Part shown: in pieces, positions 44,327 through 53,557 of the stretch | How positions within the stretch are numbered: position 1 is the stretch's first letter | How the letters are laid out: each line of letters opens with the position of its first letter | Source: Pantoea sp. | Lineage (GTDB): Bacteria > Pseudomonadota > Gammaproteobacteria > Enterobacterales > Enterobacteriaceae | DNA: 64,000 bases | Assembly: GCF_028283705.1 (NCBI RefSeq) | Contig: NZ_JAPWKD010000022.1 | Coordinates: 247,926-311,925, forward strand | Reading direction: 5' to 3' | The notes under the pieces: model-generated | Databases searched by the model: none | What the model was told of the DNA's origin: nothing | What the model saw: the letters and a program-made list of their open reading frames with translations, nothing else | Made by a program: the position numbers and the translations under genes

Positions 44327-44788
44327 TCAGGGTTTGATGGTGCGCATGATCGGGTTTTGCAGGGAGATCAGGGTTTCGGTGGACTGAATTTCGTCTATGG
44401 TCTGGATCTTGTTGATCAGCACCTGTTGCAGGGCATCAATGGAACGGCACATGACCTTAATAAAGATGCTGTAGTGGCCGGTGGTATACCAGGCTTCGAC
44501 TACTTCATCCAGCGCTTCCAGCTTGCTGAGAGCGGCGGGGTAGTCACGGGCGCTTTTCAGGATAATGCCAATGAAGCAACAGACGTCAAAACCCAGCTGG
44601 CGCGGATCGATCTCGACTCTGGTACCGAGAATGATGCCAGCCTGACGCATCTTCTCAACGCGTACGTGGATCGTGCCAGGACTGACATTGAACTGTTTGG
44701 CCAGCTCGGCATAAGCGGTGCGGGCATTCTCCAGCAACGCATTTAAAATGCCGCGATCCAGGTTATCCAGCTGCACATGTTCCGCCAT
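44327..44788 (-). CDS. asnC: Transcriptional regulator AsnC (Lrp/AsnC family)
   Basis: A 153-residue regulator. The N-terminal HTH (LDRGILNALLENARTAYAEL, then NVSPGTIHVRVEKM) is followed by the RAM ligand-binding domain. It matches E. coli AsnC, an asparagine-responsive activator of asnA. The usual divergent target asnA is not here; ovoA lies upstream instead. The ATG at 44788 is preferred; the open frame continues 17 codons further. Confidence 0.94.
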   Translation of the reverse strand: MAEHVQLDNLDRGILNALLENARTAYAELAKQFNVSPGTIHVRVEKMRQAGIILGTRVEIDPRQLGFDVCCFIGIILKSARDYPAALSKLEALDEVVEAWYTTGHYSIFIKVMCRSIDALQQVLINKIQTIDEIQSTETLISLQNPIMRTIKP

Positions 44789-44892
44789 TTCCTTCCCTCT
44801 TAAACTCGTCTTCAGTGAACAGAGGAGAATGTGCAGCAAAATGGCGGAGCAGGCAAGGCGCAGAGAACGGAGCTGCCGCTGTCTGCACGCTT

Positions 44893-47037
44893 TTAACGCT
44901 TACGCCACAGCGTGACCTGTGCCAGCGTGTGCTGGAACTTACGTGCCGTCTCACGAATGACGAAAGGGACATCCTGTGGTACTGCGATCTCTTCAAATTC
45001 GTCACGCAGTAAACGTTGCAGCGCCTGATAGGTTGTCAGTGCTTCGCCGTTTTCCCGCACGCCACCCAGCCAGTTTTCCTTCGGTGTGAAATCTTCCAGC
45101 CAGGTATAAGGCGATGACAACACCAGCAGGCCGCCTGAGCGAATCATTGGCGCGATATCCTGCAGGAAACGTTTCGGCTGGCGCAGGCGATCAAGCAGAT
45201 TTGATGCCAGCACCAAATCGTAGCGATTCGGCTGCGGCTTCAGGTTACAGGCATCACCCTGCACGAACTGAATGCGCTGTGCCTGTTCATCAGACAGACC
45301 AAACTCTTTCAGGCGCACCTGGCGATATTCCACCAGCTCACCCTCCTCCGGCACCACATAGCGGAAATCCTCACCGGAGGTCAGTTGCAGCGCCACATCA
45401 ATAAAGCGTGCCGAATAATCCATGCCGACCACCTGCTCGAAGTGGCGTGCCAGTTCAAAGCTGGCACGGCCGGTGGCACAGCCGATATCCAGCGCCTGGC
45501 CACGCTTTGTACAGTGCGGCAACAGCAGTGAGACCAGATTTTCCGCATAATTAGGTACGCCGTAGTAGCAGGGGCCGTACTGGAAATCGAGATACTGTGA
45601 CACCATGCTGTCGGTTTCGTACGGGTTCAGCGCCATGGTTTCCTGGTGGGAGGAAACCACATAACGGAAACCGGCGTGCTGGAAGAAGTGACGTCGGAAG
45701 GCATAGCGTGAAGATTTCAGCGCTTCGTTACCGGTAGAAATCCAGCTGCCGCCTTTGATTAACGCATGTTTGCCATCAAAGGTTGGAGTGGAGAAGTCAT
45801 CGTATAGCGGGTGCACCTTAAAGCCTTCAAAACCATTGATGGGCGTGGTGGTCCATTGCCAGACGTTACCGACGATATCGAAAAACTCGCCCTGGTTGCA
45901 GCGATCGACCGGGCAGGAAGAGGCCCAGTACGCCAGATTGATATTACCAGGTGCGTCGATCCAGTCAGGCTGATCGCCACTGACTAATTCACGTAGCTGC
46001 ATCCACTCGGCTTCACAGGGAAGCTGGATAGCTTTGCCGGTTTCTTCTGCCAACCAGCGACAAAACGCCGCGGCTTCCAGCTGATTAACCTCAGCGGGCC
46101 AGTCCCAGGGCATTGCTACTTCTTCCGTCATCAGACGCAGTTTTAGCTGATCGGGTTGCTGAATATCGCCAATCCAGAAAGTTGGCATCTGCGCGGCGGA
46201 AAATTCGCGCCAGCCCCAACCTTCGTCATCCCACCAGCGCCGTTGCTGGTAACCGCCAGCGGCGACGAAAGTAAAAAATTCCGCGTTGCTGACCAGCATC
46301 CTGCTGGCTTTAAACGGTTTTAGCTCAGTTACCTTGCTGCCATATTCGTTATCCCAGCCGTAGGTATCGTCGGTTTTGCCCTGTTGCACGCGGCCACCGG
46401 GCATCGCAATCAAGGTGTTAGCAGGGACCTGGCTGCGATCGTGCCGTGCCTGCGGGCAGACAGGCCAGTGCGGCTGCGGTTTTACCCACTCGATTGGCAA
46501 CTGGCGCATCAGCACGCTGGAGGTTTCCAGATGAATGCGTTCGTGTTCGATACCCATCAGAATCACCCATGCCGGGCTATCCCAGTCGACAGGGAGTTCC
46601 AGCGGCATGGTCTGGATAAATTCGCTGACCAGGTTTTTGACCTTGCCGCGATAATCGCGCACTTCCGCCACGGTCGGCCAGGCGTAATGGCTGTCGTCGA
46701 GATCGTCCCAGCTCATTTCATCCACGCCGATCGCCATCATCGCTTCAATACGATCGTCTACACGCTGATCAAGATAACGACCTGCCATCAGCTTATTGAT
46801 GTAGAAAGTCGCCGTGTGGCCAAAATAGAAGATCAGCGGATGGCGCAGTGAAATGGCTTTATTGAAAAAAGCACGTTCGTCGGCAAGACAATCGAACAGG
46901 CTTTCATACAGATTCCAGGTTTGCAGGAAGTAGTCCAGCAGTTCGGCGCGTTTTTGTTCTGAATTCTGGCCGGAGAGCCGCAGCGTGCGGGTTGGTGTTG
47001 GCAGGGCGGTGGTCACGGTGTGCTCCAGTTTGCTCAA
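44893..47037 (-). CDS. ovoA: OvoA: 5-histidylcysteine sulfoxide synthase with C-terminal N-methyltransferase (ovothiol biosynthesis)
   Basis: A 714-residue three-part protein. A DinB-like N-terminal domain carries H74 (YFGHTATF) and H165/H169 (GIEHERIHLE), the three-histidine iron site of the EgtB/OvoA sulfoxide synthases. A formylglycine-generating-enzyme-type domain follows (about 210-460, with GNVWQWTTTPINGF and KGGSWISTGNEA). A class I SAM methyltransferase ends the protein (about 500-714, ALDIGCATGRASFELA). It joins cysteine sulfur to histidine C5 and methylates the product toward ovothiol A, an antioxidant thiol. Homologues in Erwinia are known to be active. The sulfoxide lyase OvoB is not recognised nearby. 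Confidence 0.92.
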   Translation of the reverse strand: MSKLEHTVTTALPTPTRTLRLSGQNSEQKRAELLDYFLQTWNLYESLFDCLADERAFFNKAISLRHPLIFYFGHTATFYINKLMAGRYLDQRVDDRIEAMMAIGVDEMSWDDLDDSHYAWPTVAEVRDYRGKVKNLVSEFIQTMPLELPVDWDSPAWVILMGIEHERIHLETSSVLMRQLPIEWVKPQPHWPVCPQARHDRSQVPANTLIAMPGGRVQQGKTDDTYGWDNEYGSKVTELKPFKASRMLVSNAEFFTFVAAGGYQQRRWWDDEGWGWREFSAAQMPTFWIGDIQQPDQLKLRLMTEEVAMPWDWPAEVNQLEAAAFCRWLAEETGKAIQLPCEAEWMQLRELVSGDQPDWIDAPGNINLAYWASSCPVDRCNQGEFFDIVGNVWQWTTTPINGFEGFKVHPLYDDFSTPTFDGKHALIKGGSWISTGNEALKSSRYAFRRHFFQHAGFRYVVSSHQETMALNPYETDSMVSQYLDFQYGPCYYGVPNYAENLVSLLLPHCTKRGQALDIGCATGRASFELARHFEQVVGMDYSARFIDVALQLTSGEDFRYVVPEEGELVEYRQVRLKEFGLSDEQAQRIQFVQGDACNLKPQPNRYDLVLASNLLDRLRQPKRFLQDIAPMIRSGGLLVLSSPYTWLEDFTPKENWLGGVRENGEALTTYQALQRLLRDEFEEIAVPQDVPFVIRETARKFQHTLAQVTLWRKR

Positions 47038-47083
47038 TGTGAGAACTTATCACTATAGCAAATAAGCATTTCCGCCAGATGAC

Positions 47084-48544
47084 TTAACGCTTCCAGCGCC
47101 GCAGCAGGCGGCTTTTCAGGCCGGTATCAAAGCGCCAGATATGATTGAAAATACGCAGAATACCGGGTTTGCCATGCGCAGACATCGCCACAGCATGAAA
47201 ACGTTGCTGATTATGGCGCTGGCGTTGTTTGACGGCGTTAACAATTTCTTCCGGTAAACGCTGCGCGATAAAATCGGAAACGATCACCGCATCGGCCTCC
47301 TGCCACAGGCTGCCTTCCATACGCGCCACCACTGCCGCCAGACAGGCGGCCAGATCGGTGCCGCCACGAAAACGCTGGCTGAGAAAACGTATTGCCTGTT
47401 CGATGCCGTTATCGGCGGTCAGTTCATAGCCAATCACTTCATGGGCGAACAGCATGATGTAGCAACGACGCTTGTCTGCCAGCGCGACTTTCAGTAGCGC
47501 CAGACAAAAGGCTTTGGCACAGCGTTCATTAAAACCGCCCATGGAACCGGAGGTATCGACACAGACGATAAAGGGGCCACGCGGTTGTTCTTCATGTTGC
47601 TGGTGGCTGACCGGTCGCAGGCTGACTTTTTCATGCCAGGCCTCACCCTGCAGGCGGTAGGTCAGCAGACGCTTCTCGACCAGGCGGCGATAAAACTCCA
47701 GCTCCAGCTCGCTAATGCTCAGCGTGGCCAGTTCGGGCGGCAACAGGCGCAGTACATCATCGCTCTGATGAATGCCGCTGACTTCTTCCGGCACGTTATC
47801 GGGTTCGCGTACCAGCAGGTGTTGCTCTTCCAGTGGTGCATCCTGCGACGGCACAGCCTTTGCTTCACGGCTGCGTCCCAGCTGTTGCGCCAGCTTCATC
47901 AGCTCCGGCTGCTGAGCAAGAAAATCACCGTACTGTACGATCAACTCATAATCACCATGCTGCAACGGCGCTTTGCTCATATCCCATAAGCGTCCGGCCG
48001 CGGCTTCATCATCATCAGTGAGGATCGGGGCCAGTTGTCCACTCAGCGCCATGCGTTGTTGCAGCTCTGCCATCAGGCGTTCGCGCTGTTGCTCCAGCAA
48101 TTGTTGATTCAGCGTCAGGGTTTGCAGCGTCAGGCTAAGCCGCCAGCGTTGCAGGAACAGGGTGTGCTGCGCGTTGCTTAGCTGGTTGCTGTCGGTATGC
48201 AGCAGCAGCTTGCTGGCTTCTTCAATAAAGGGTGATGGCAGGCTTTTTAGCTGCGTCATGATCGCGGGTAGCTGCTGGCTGAATTCATGCGGGTTCAGCA
48301 GTTGCGCCTGCTGGAACAGCTGAAATTCCTGGCCCAGTGCCTCTGGCACTGCGGTGGTTTTCATCTGTTCAGCGATTTCAGAGCGCCAGCGCGGCAGGTC
48401 ACGCATCATTGCCTGTTTCAGGCGGGGGTATTTCTCAAAAAACATCGCCAGCTGCGGCGACGCGAGCAGAGCCAGAATTAATTCTTCGATTAGCTCGGTT
48501 TCGCCAATCGACAGCAGCGTGCTCAGCGCCTCCAGCGAGATCAT
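47084..48544 (-). CDS. viaA: VWA-domain protein ViaA
   Basis: A 486-residue cytoplasmic protein that partners RavA. A helical N-terminal half is followed by a von Willebrand A domain with the MIDAS motif VCVDTSGSMGG (D330, S332, S334). E. coli ViaA stimulates RavA ATPase and the pair affects respiratory complexes and aminoglycoside sensitivity. Its ATG overlaps the ravA stop by four bases. Confidence 0.95.
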   Translation of the reverse strand: MISLEALSTLLSIGETELIEELILALLASPQLAMFFEKYPRLKQAMMRDLPRWRSEIAEQMKTTAVPEALGQEFQLFQQAQLLNPHEFSQQLPAIMTQLKSLPSPFIEEASKLLLHTDSNQLSNAQHTLFLQRWRLSLTLQTLTLNQQLLEQQRERLMAELQQRMALSGQLAPILTDDDEAAAGRLWDMSKAPLQHGDYELIVQYGDFLAQQPELMKLAQQLGRSREAKAVPSQDAPLEEQHLLVREPDNVPEEVSGIHQSDDVLRLLPPELATLSISELELEFYRRLVEKRLLTYRLQGEAWHEKVSLRPVSHQQHEEQPRGPFIVCVDTSGSMGGFNERCAKAFCLALLKVALADKRRCYIMLFAHEVIGYELTADNGIEQAIRFLSQRFRGGTDLAACLAAVVARMEGSLWQEADAVIVSDFIAQRLPEEIVNAVKQRQRHNQQRFHAVAMSAHGKPGILRIFNHIWRFDTGLKSRLLRRWKR

Positions 48545-50037
48545 TTCCGCGCCTGTTTCAGCTGTTCCGCCACATCCTGCAGGCTGGTTTCAATACGTGC
48601 CAGCCAGTCGTCGCTGATAAACAGACAGCGCTGATGCTGGCTGAACAACGTGCGCTGAGCGCGCAGCTGGTTATCCAGCGCATCAAACTCATCAATGATT
48701 TCCTGCGGCATTTCATTGCTAGTACTGGCACCGGGCAGCGTCAGACGCGTTGCCTGCAGGCTCACGTCACGTAACGTCAGGCAATGTTGCGCATCCACCA
48801 GCAGATCGAGGGTCTGAGCAAAACCGATGCCGTTGAGCTTGCCACGAATTTCACCGCCTTTCAGTAGCCATTGGTTCAGTGCTTCACGGCTGATCAACAC
48901 ATGGCTGACTTGCATGTCATGCAGCATCAGCGGCTGTTGCAACATCAGCGTCAGCTGTTCGTCGCTGAGGGAGGTGGGCAACTCGTAATGAGGTTTACGG
49001 CTAAACATGCCGCTGTGCTTTTCCAGCGTCAGTGCCTGCGCCACGCTTTGCTGCTGTTGCAGCGCCAGCCGACGCGCTTTGATCTGCTGAAGTTTCATCA
49101 GCATCGGTTGCTGTTGCCAGGCATGCTGCGTCATCAGCGCATCGATTTCACGATCCAGCAGTTTCATCGAGGTCACGTCGTGCCACAGACAATCTTTCAG
49201 CAGGATCAGATCCAGCGGAGCAATCGACACGCGGCCACTGTAGAAGGCACTGGCCTGCAACAGATGGATGGCTTTTTTCCAGCGACGATCGGAGATATAA
49301 GGTGCATCGGGCAGATTTTCCAGCTGCTGACGCAACTGATAAATCAGTTCAAACACATGATCCGGCAGGCTCACCTGGCTGATGCCTTTCTGCCACTGAT
49401 GGTACTCTTCATCACTGATGCACAGTGAATCGGCCACCGGATTGCTGTTTTCATCCTGTTGGTGGGTCAGCATGCTGCGGAAATTCTGCTTCTCGTGCAC
49501 GTTATCGAGCCACAGGCGAATCAGCATGCGGTCATACAAGGCTTCCAGCCCGCTGTCAGCTTCCGGCAGTTCGTTGGAGGCGGTGACCAGCAGGCGCATC
49601 GGGATTTTTTCTTCGCTATCACCATTGCGGAAGCGACGTTCGTTAATGGCGGTGAGCAGGGTATTAAGAATCGCCGGGCCAGCTTTCCAGATCTCATCCA
49701 GAAAGACGATTTCGGCATCCGGCAGATAACCTTTGGTCAGGCGCTGATAGCGACCTTCATCTTTTAACGCCTGAATGGAAAGGGGACCAAAAACTTCTTC
49801 CGGAGTGGAGAAACGCGTCATCAGGTATTCAAACGCGCGGGCATGCTGGAAAGCGTACTTCAGGCGGCGGGCAATCAGGCTTTTGGCAATGCCTGGCGGC
49901 CCCAGCAAAAAGACGCTTTCACCGCTCAGCGCAGCCAGCAGGCAGAGGCGGATCGCATGATGCCGTTCATACAACCCTTTTTCTAAGGCGTTGCTCAGGC
50001 GAGAAATTCTTTCTGCCAAAAGATGGGGTTGAGCCAT
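48541..50037 (-). CDS. ravA: MoxR-family AAA+ ATPase RavA
   Basis: A 498-residue ATPase, the same length as in E. coli. Walker A is LLGPPGIAKS (46-53), Walker B EIVFLDEIWK, sensor 1 LLVTASNELPEA. A C-terminal LARA domain follows (about 330-440). In E. coli it binds the lysine decarboxylase LdcI and acts with ViaA. The ATG at 50037 gives MAQPHLLAERISRLS; upstream codons are open but not conserved. Confidence 0.95.
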   Translation of the reverse strand: MAQPHLLAERISRLSNALEKGLYERHHAIRLCLLAALSGESVFLLGPPGIAKSLIARRLKYAFQHARAFEYLMTRFSTPEEVFGPLSIQALKDEGRYQRLTKGYLPDAEIVFLDEIWKAGPAILNTLLTAINERRFRNGDSEEKIPMRLLVTASNELPEADSGLEALYDRMLIRLWLDNVHEKQNFRSMLTHQQDENSNPVADSLCISDEEYHQWQKGISQVSLPDHVFELIYQLRQQLENLPDAPYISDRRWKKAIHLLQASAFYSGRVSIAPLDLILLKDCLWHDVTSMKLLDREIDALMTQHAWQQQPMLMKLQQIKARRLALQQQQSVAQALTLEKHSGMFSRKPHYELPTSLSDEQLTLMLQQPLMLHDMQVSHVLISREALNQWLLKGGEIRGKLNGIGFAQTLDLLVDAQHCLTLRDVSLQATRLTLPGASTSNEMPQEIIDEFDALDNQLRAQRTLFSQHQRCLFISDDWLARIETSLQDVAEQLKQARK

Positions 50038-50337
50038 AATCACATCATTGTCCTTCTGATCCTGTGCCACGCATGCTGGCGAGCGCATTACTCTACTGTT
50101 TATCATGCGTGAAAGCGTTGATAGCCGTCAGCTTTTTTGTTTCAGAAGGTTGAGGCGAGGCCTCTCGCCTGTTCCGGCCCCTTTTTTGCGTTTTTTTGCA
50201 GCGAAAAAACGCGTTGCTGACGCCATGTTGTATGTTAGTAAGGGTAGGTTTTTTTGGGAATATGTGCATACTGTGCGCTTTTTGATGGCCAGAGCGGTCG
50301 GCGAACCGCCTGATCGACTCCAACAAAAGATAACTCT
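50038..50337. promoter_or_regulatory. Divergent ravA / kup promoter region
   Basis: A 300-base gap without a gene. GCGTTTTTT (50188-50196) and AAAAAACGC (50204-50212) form a perfect nine-base stem with a seven-base loop, and a run of T follows near 50250. I could not identify a promoter with good hexamers and spacing for either gene. Confidence 0.45.
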
Positions 50338-52059
50338 ATGAGCTCGGAAAACAAGCAGTCCCTAGGCGCAGTCACGCTGGCCGCCATCGGCGTGGTGTAC
50401 GGCGATATTGGTACCAGCCCGCTTTATACCTTACGTGAATGTCTCTCCGGCCAGTTTGGCTTTGGTGTGGAACGCGAAGCGGTATTTGGCTTTCTTTCCC
50501 TGATTTTCTGGCTGCTGATTTTGGTGGTGTCGCTGAAATACATCAGCTACGTGATGCGTGCGGATAACGCCGGTGAAGGTGGGATTCTGACGCTCATGTC
50601 GCTGGCGGGACGTAATACCGGTGCCAGAGCCACGGCAATTCTGGTGATCATGGGGTTAATTGGTGGCAGCTTCTTCTATGGTGAAGTGGTGATCACCCCG
50701 GCGATCTCGGTGATGTCGGCGATAGAAGGCCTGGAAATTGCCGCTCCTTCGCTCGATCCCTGGATTGTTCCACTGTCGATTACTGTCTTAACCCTGCTGT
50801 TTATCATCCAGAAACACGGTACCGGTATTGTCGGCAAACTGTTTGCCCCGGTGATGCTTCTGTGGTTTATCGTACTGGCGGTACTTGGTGCGGATAGCAT
50901 TATCAAAAACCCGGAAGTGCTGCAGGCGCTTAACCCGTCACATGCGGTGTACTTCTTTGTGCATTATAAAACCGTCTCCTTCTTTGCGCTGGGCGCTGTG
51001 GTGCTGTCGATCACCGGTGTGGAGGCGTTGTACGCCGATATGGGGCACTTCGGTAAATTGCCGATTCGCGTGGCATGGTTCGCAGTGGTGCTGCCGTCGT
51101 TAGTGCTGAATTACTTTGGTCAGGGCGCATTGCTGCTGTCCCATCCTGAAGCCATCAAAAACCCCTTCTTCCTGCTGGCCCCGGACTGGGCGCTGATTCC
51201 GCTGCTGATTCTCGCCACGCTGGCGACGGTGATTGCCTCGCAGGCGGTTATTTCCGGTGTGTTCTCGCTGACGCGTCAGGCGGTGCGCCTCGGCTATCTG
51301 CCACCGATGCGTATTATTCATACCTCTGAGATGGAGTCCGGCCAGATCTACGTTCCGGTGATCAACTGGCTGCTCTATTTCGCCGTGCTGATTGTCATCG
51401 TCAGCTTTGAACACTCCAGCAATCTGGCGGCAGCGTACGGTATCGCGGTAACCGGCACCATGGTGCTGACCACCATTCTGTCCTGCACTGTGGCGATCAA
51501 AAACTGGCACTGGAATAAAATTCTGGTCAGCTTCATTCTGGTTTCGTTGCTCTGTATCGATGTGTCGCTGTTCTCCGCCAACCTGGTGAAAATCTTCTCC
51601 GGCGGCTGGCTGCCGCTCTCCCTGGCGCTGGTGATGTTTATCGTAATGACCACCTGGAAAAGCGAGCGTTTCCGCCTGCTGCGCCGTATGCATGAACACG
51701 GCAATTCTCTCGAAGCGATGATTGCTTCACTGGAGAAATCACCGCCGGTGCGTGTGCCGGGCACCGCAGTGTATATGTCGCGTGCGTTAAACGTCATCCC
51801 GTTTGCGATGCTGCATAACCTCAAGCACAACAAAGTGTTGCATGAACGTGTTGTCCTGCTGACGCTGCGTACCGAAGATGCGCCTTACGTGCATAACGTT
51901 CGACGGGTGACGATTGAGCAGCTGTCACCGACTTTCTGGCGAGTGGTCGCCAGTTATGGCTGGCGTGAAACGCCGAATGTGGAAGAGATTTTCCACCGCT
52001 GCGGGCTGGAAGGCCTGAAGCTGCCGCATGATGGAAACCTCGTTCTTTATGTCGCATGA
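50338..52059 (+). CDS. kup: Low-affinity potassium transporter Kup, C-terminus disrupted by a frameshift
   Basis: K+:H+ symporter of the KUP/HAK family. The N-terminal part has about 12 helices (AAIGVVYGDIGTSPLYT, NAGEGGILTLMSL, FFYGEVVITPAISVMSA) and then a cytoplasmic domain. The frame ends at 573 residues, whereas relatives have 622. From about 52018 the conserved C-terminus continues in the +1 frame: an extra base in CTGAAGC, where a CTGAGC-type reading gives the conserved Gly-Leu-Ser-Cys-Arg. Counting to the conserved stop gives exactly one surplus base. Either the last 50 or so residues are lost or the base is a sequencing error. Confidence 0.9.
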   Translation: MSSENKQSLGAVTLAAIGVVYGDIGTSPLYTLRECLSGQFGFGVEREAVFGFLSLIFWLLILVVSLKYISYVMRADNAGEGGILTLMSLAGRNTGARATAILVIMGLIGGSFFYGEVVITPAISVMSAIEGLEIAAPSLDPWIVPLSITVLTLLFIIQKHGTGIVGKLFAPVMLLWFIVLAVLGADSIIKNPEVLQALNPSHAVYFFVHYKTVSFFALGAVVLSITGVEALYADMGHFGKLPIRVAWFAVVLPSLVLNYFGQGALLLSHPEAIKNPFFLLAPDWALIPLLILATLATVIASQAVISGVFSLTRQAVRLGYLPPMRIIHTSEMESGQIYVPVINWLLYFAVLIVIVSFEHSSNLAAAYGIAVTGTMVLTTILSCTVAIKNWHWNKILVSFILVSLLCIDVSLFSANLVKIFSGGWLPLSLALVMFIVMTTWKSERFRLLRRMHEHGNSLEAMIASLEKSPPVRVPGTAVYMSRALNVIPFAMLHNLKHNKVLHERVVLLTLRTEDAPYVHNVRRVTIEQLSPTFWRVVASYGWRETPNVEEIFHRCGLEGLKLPHDGNLVLYVA

Positions 52060-52207
52060 ATCACTGATCATTGGCGACCGACCGTGGTATCTGCGTCTGC
52101 GCGGTAAGCTGTTCCTCGCGCTACAACGCAATGCGCTGCGCGCGCCGGATCAGTTTGAAATCCCGCCGAACCGGGTGATTGAACTGGGAACTCAGGTCGA
52201 GATCTGA
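52019..52207 (+). pseudogene. Frameshifted C-terminal remainder of kup
   Basis: In the frame beginning after the extra base at about 52018-52019, the sequence encodes CRMMETSFFMSHES, then RPWYLRLRGKL and PPNRVIELGTQVEI and a stop at 52205-52207. This is the conserved Kup C-terminus. It has no start of its own and would be translated only if the frame were restored. Confidence 0.9.
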
Positions 52208-52225
52208 CACCCTTTGCGCGTCCGC

Positions 52226-53557
52226 TTACCAGCTGAGCGTGACGCGCAATCCCCCTGCTTCTCGCTGACTAAATACCACGCGAATACCATGCAGCTGCGC
52301 GATATTCTTCACAATGGATAAGCCCAGCCCGCTGCCAGTTTGCGTTTGTCCGGGAGGTCGCCAGAAGCGTTCCCCCAACCGCGCTAACTGCGCATCGCTC
52401 ACACCCGGACCATTATCGTCAATGGTGAGGGTACGTGCAGCCAGTCTGACCTCTACCAGGCTGCCGCCGGGGGTATAACGCAGCGCGTTATCCAGCAAAT
52501 TACGGACCATCAATGACAACAACAGCTGATGACCGTTTATCACCGGCTCGGCGACCACGTGCAGCTGAAGTTCGATATTGTGCTGTTCTGCCTGCGCATA
52601 ATGCTCGGCCAGCAAGGTTTGCAGTAATGGAGTCAGAGCGACGGGCTGGAACTCGCTACGCAGATCGTCCGCCTCCACGCGGGACAGCGTAAGCAGCTGA
52701 TCCACCAGCCGGGTCGCACGCAAGATCCCGGTATCCAGTTGCTGTAGCGCACGGTTGCGCATCGCTTCATCGTCATCCGCCAGCTGGATCACTTCACTTT
52801 GCACCCGCAGTGCCGCCAGAGGCGTGCGCAGCTCGTGGGCGGCATCTGAAGTAAAACGGCGTTCACGCTGAACCATCTCAGCCATGCGGCTGAACAGACC
52901 GTTTAACGCCTGAACCAGCGGTTGCACTTCTTTCGGCAACCGCGCAAGTGGCAACGGTGTGGCATCATCAGCGGCACGCTGGTGGAGTGAGCGGGTGAGG
53001 CGTTGCAACGGACGTAATTCGAACCACACCAGCCCCAGCAGCAACACCAACATAAACGGCAGTGCGAATAACCATGGCATGATGCTGCTTTGTGCCAAAT
53101 TGCGTGTCATATCATCGCGATAATCCTTCTCCTGACCCACCACTACACGATAGCGTTGATCCGGAGAAGTCAGCCACAGCAGACGCCAGCTGTCATCATC
53201 ATCCCGCAGATGCCCATCGCGAAAACCGTCGCGCCGATCATCAAACTGTAAATCGCGGCCGTTTTCGCCATCATTCAGCAGGAGTTTGCCGTCGTGACTA
53301 AAAATGGCGAAGGCCAGCGCATCGTCATCCTGTTTACCCCGATGCTTACTCAGGAGCGCTTTGTTTTTTGGCAGAGTGGCTTCATGCAGCGTGGCCGGAT
53401 CGAGCGCTAACAGGCGTTTGGCAAACAGCATCTGCTGGGTATCGAACAGTTCATTAACGGTGTCGCGTGTCTGGTGCCAGGCGCTCAGGCTGGCGCTGCC
53501 CCAGCACAGGATGATCAGCAAGACAAAGCCGATGGCGAGGCGCAGGAACAGGCTCAT
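52226..53557 (-). CDS. qseC: Sensor histidine kinase QseC
   Basis: A 443-residue membrane kinase. TM1 is about 5-27 and TM2 about 158-180, enclosing a periplasmic sensor with FDTQQMLFAKRLL and AIFSHDGKLLLNDGENG, as in E. coli QseC. A HAMP segment is followed by the H-box FTSDAAHELRTPL with H241, the N-box NLLDNALRYTPGG, and G-boxes DNGPGV and TGSGLGLSIV. In E. coli it responds to autoinducer-3 and catecholamines. It overlaps qseB by four bases. Confidence 0.9.
   Translation of the reverse strand: MSLFLRLAIGFVLLIILCWGSASLSAWHQTRDTVNELFDTQQMLFAKRLLALDPATLHEATLPKNKALLSKHRGKQDDDALAFAIFSHDGKLLLNDGENGRDLQFDDRRDGFRDGHLRDDDDSWRLLWLTSPDQRYRVVVGQEKDYRDDMTRNLAQSSIMPWLFALPFMLVLLLGLVWFELRPLQRLTRSLHQRAADDATPLPLARLPKEVQPLVQALNGLFSRMAEMVQRERRFTSDAAHELRTPLAALRVQSEVIQLADDDEAMRNRALQQLDTGILRATRLVDQLLTLSRVEADDLRSEFQPVALTPLLQTLLAEHYAQAEQHNIELQLHVVAEPVINGHQLLLSLMVRNLLDNALRYTPGGSLVEVRLAARTLTIDDNGPGVSDAQLARLGERFWRPPGQTQTGSGLGLSIVKNIAQLHGIRVVFSQREAGGLRVTLSW

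Noticed and set aside
52005..52060. Programmed ribosomal frameshifting in kup
   Set aside because: No slippery heptamer, downstream pseudoknot or conserved frameshift in this family is evident. An indel mutation or sequencing error is simpler.
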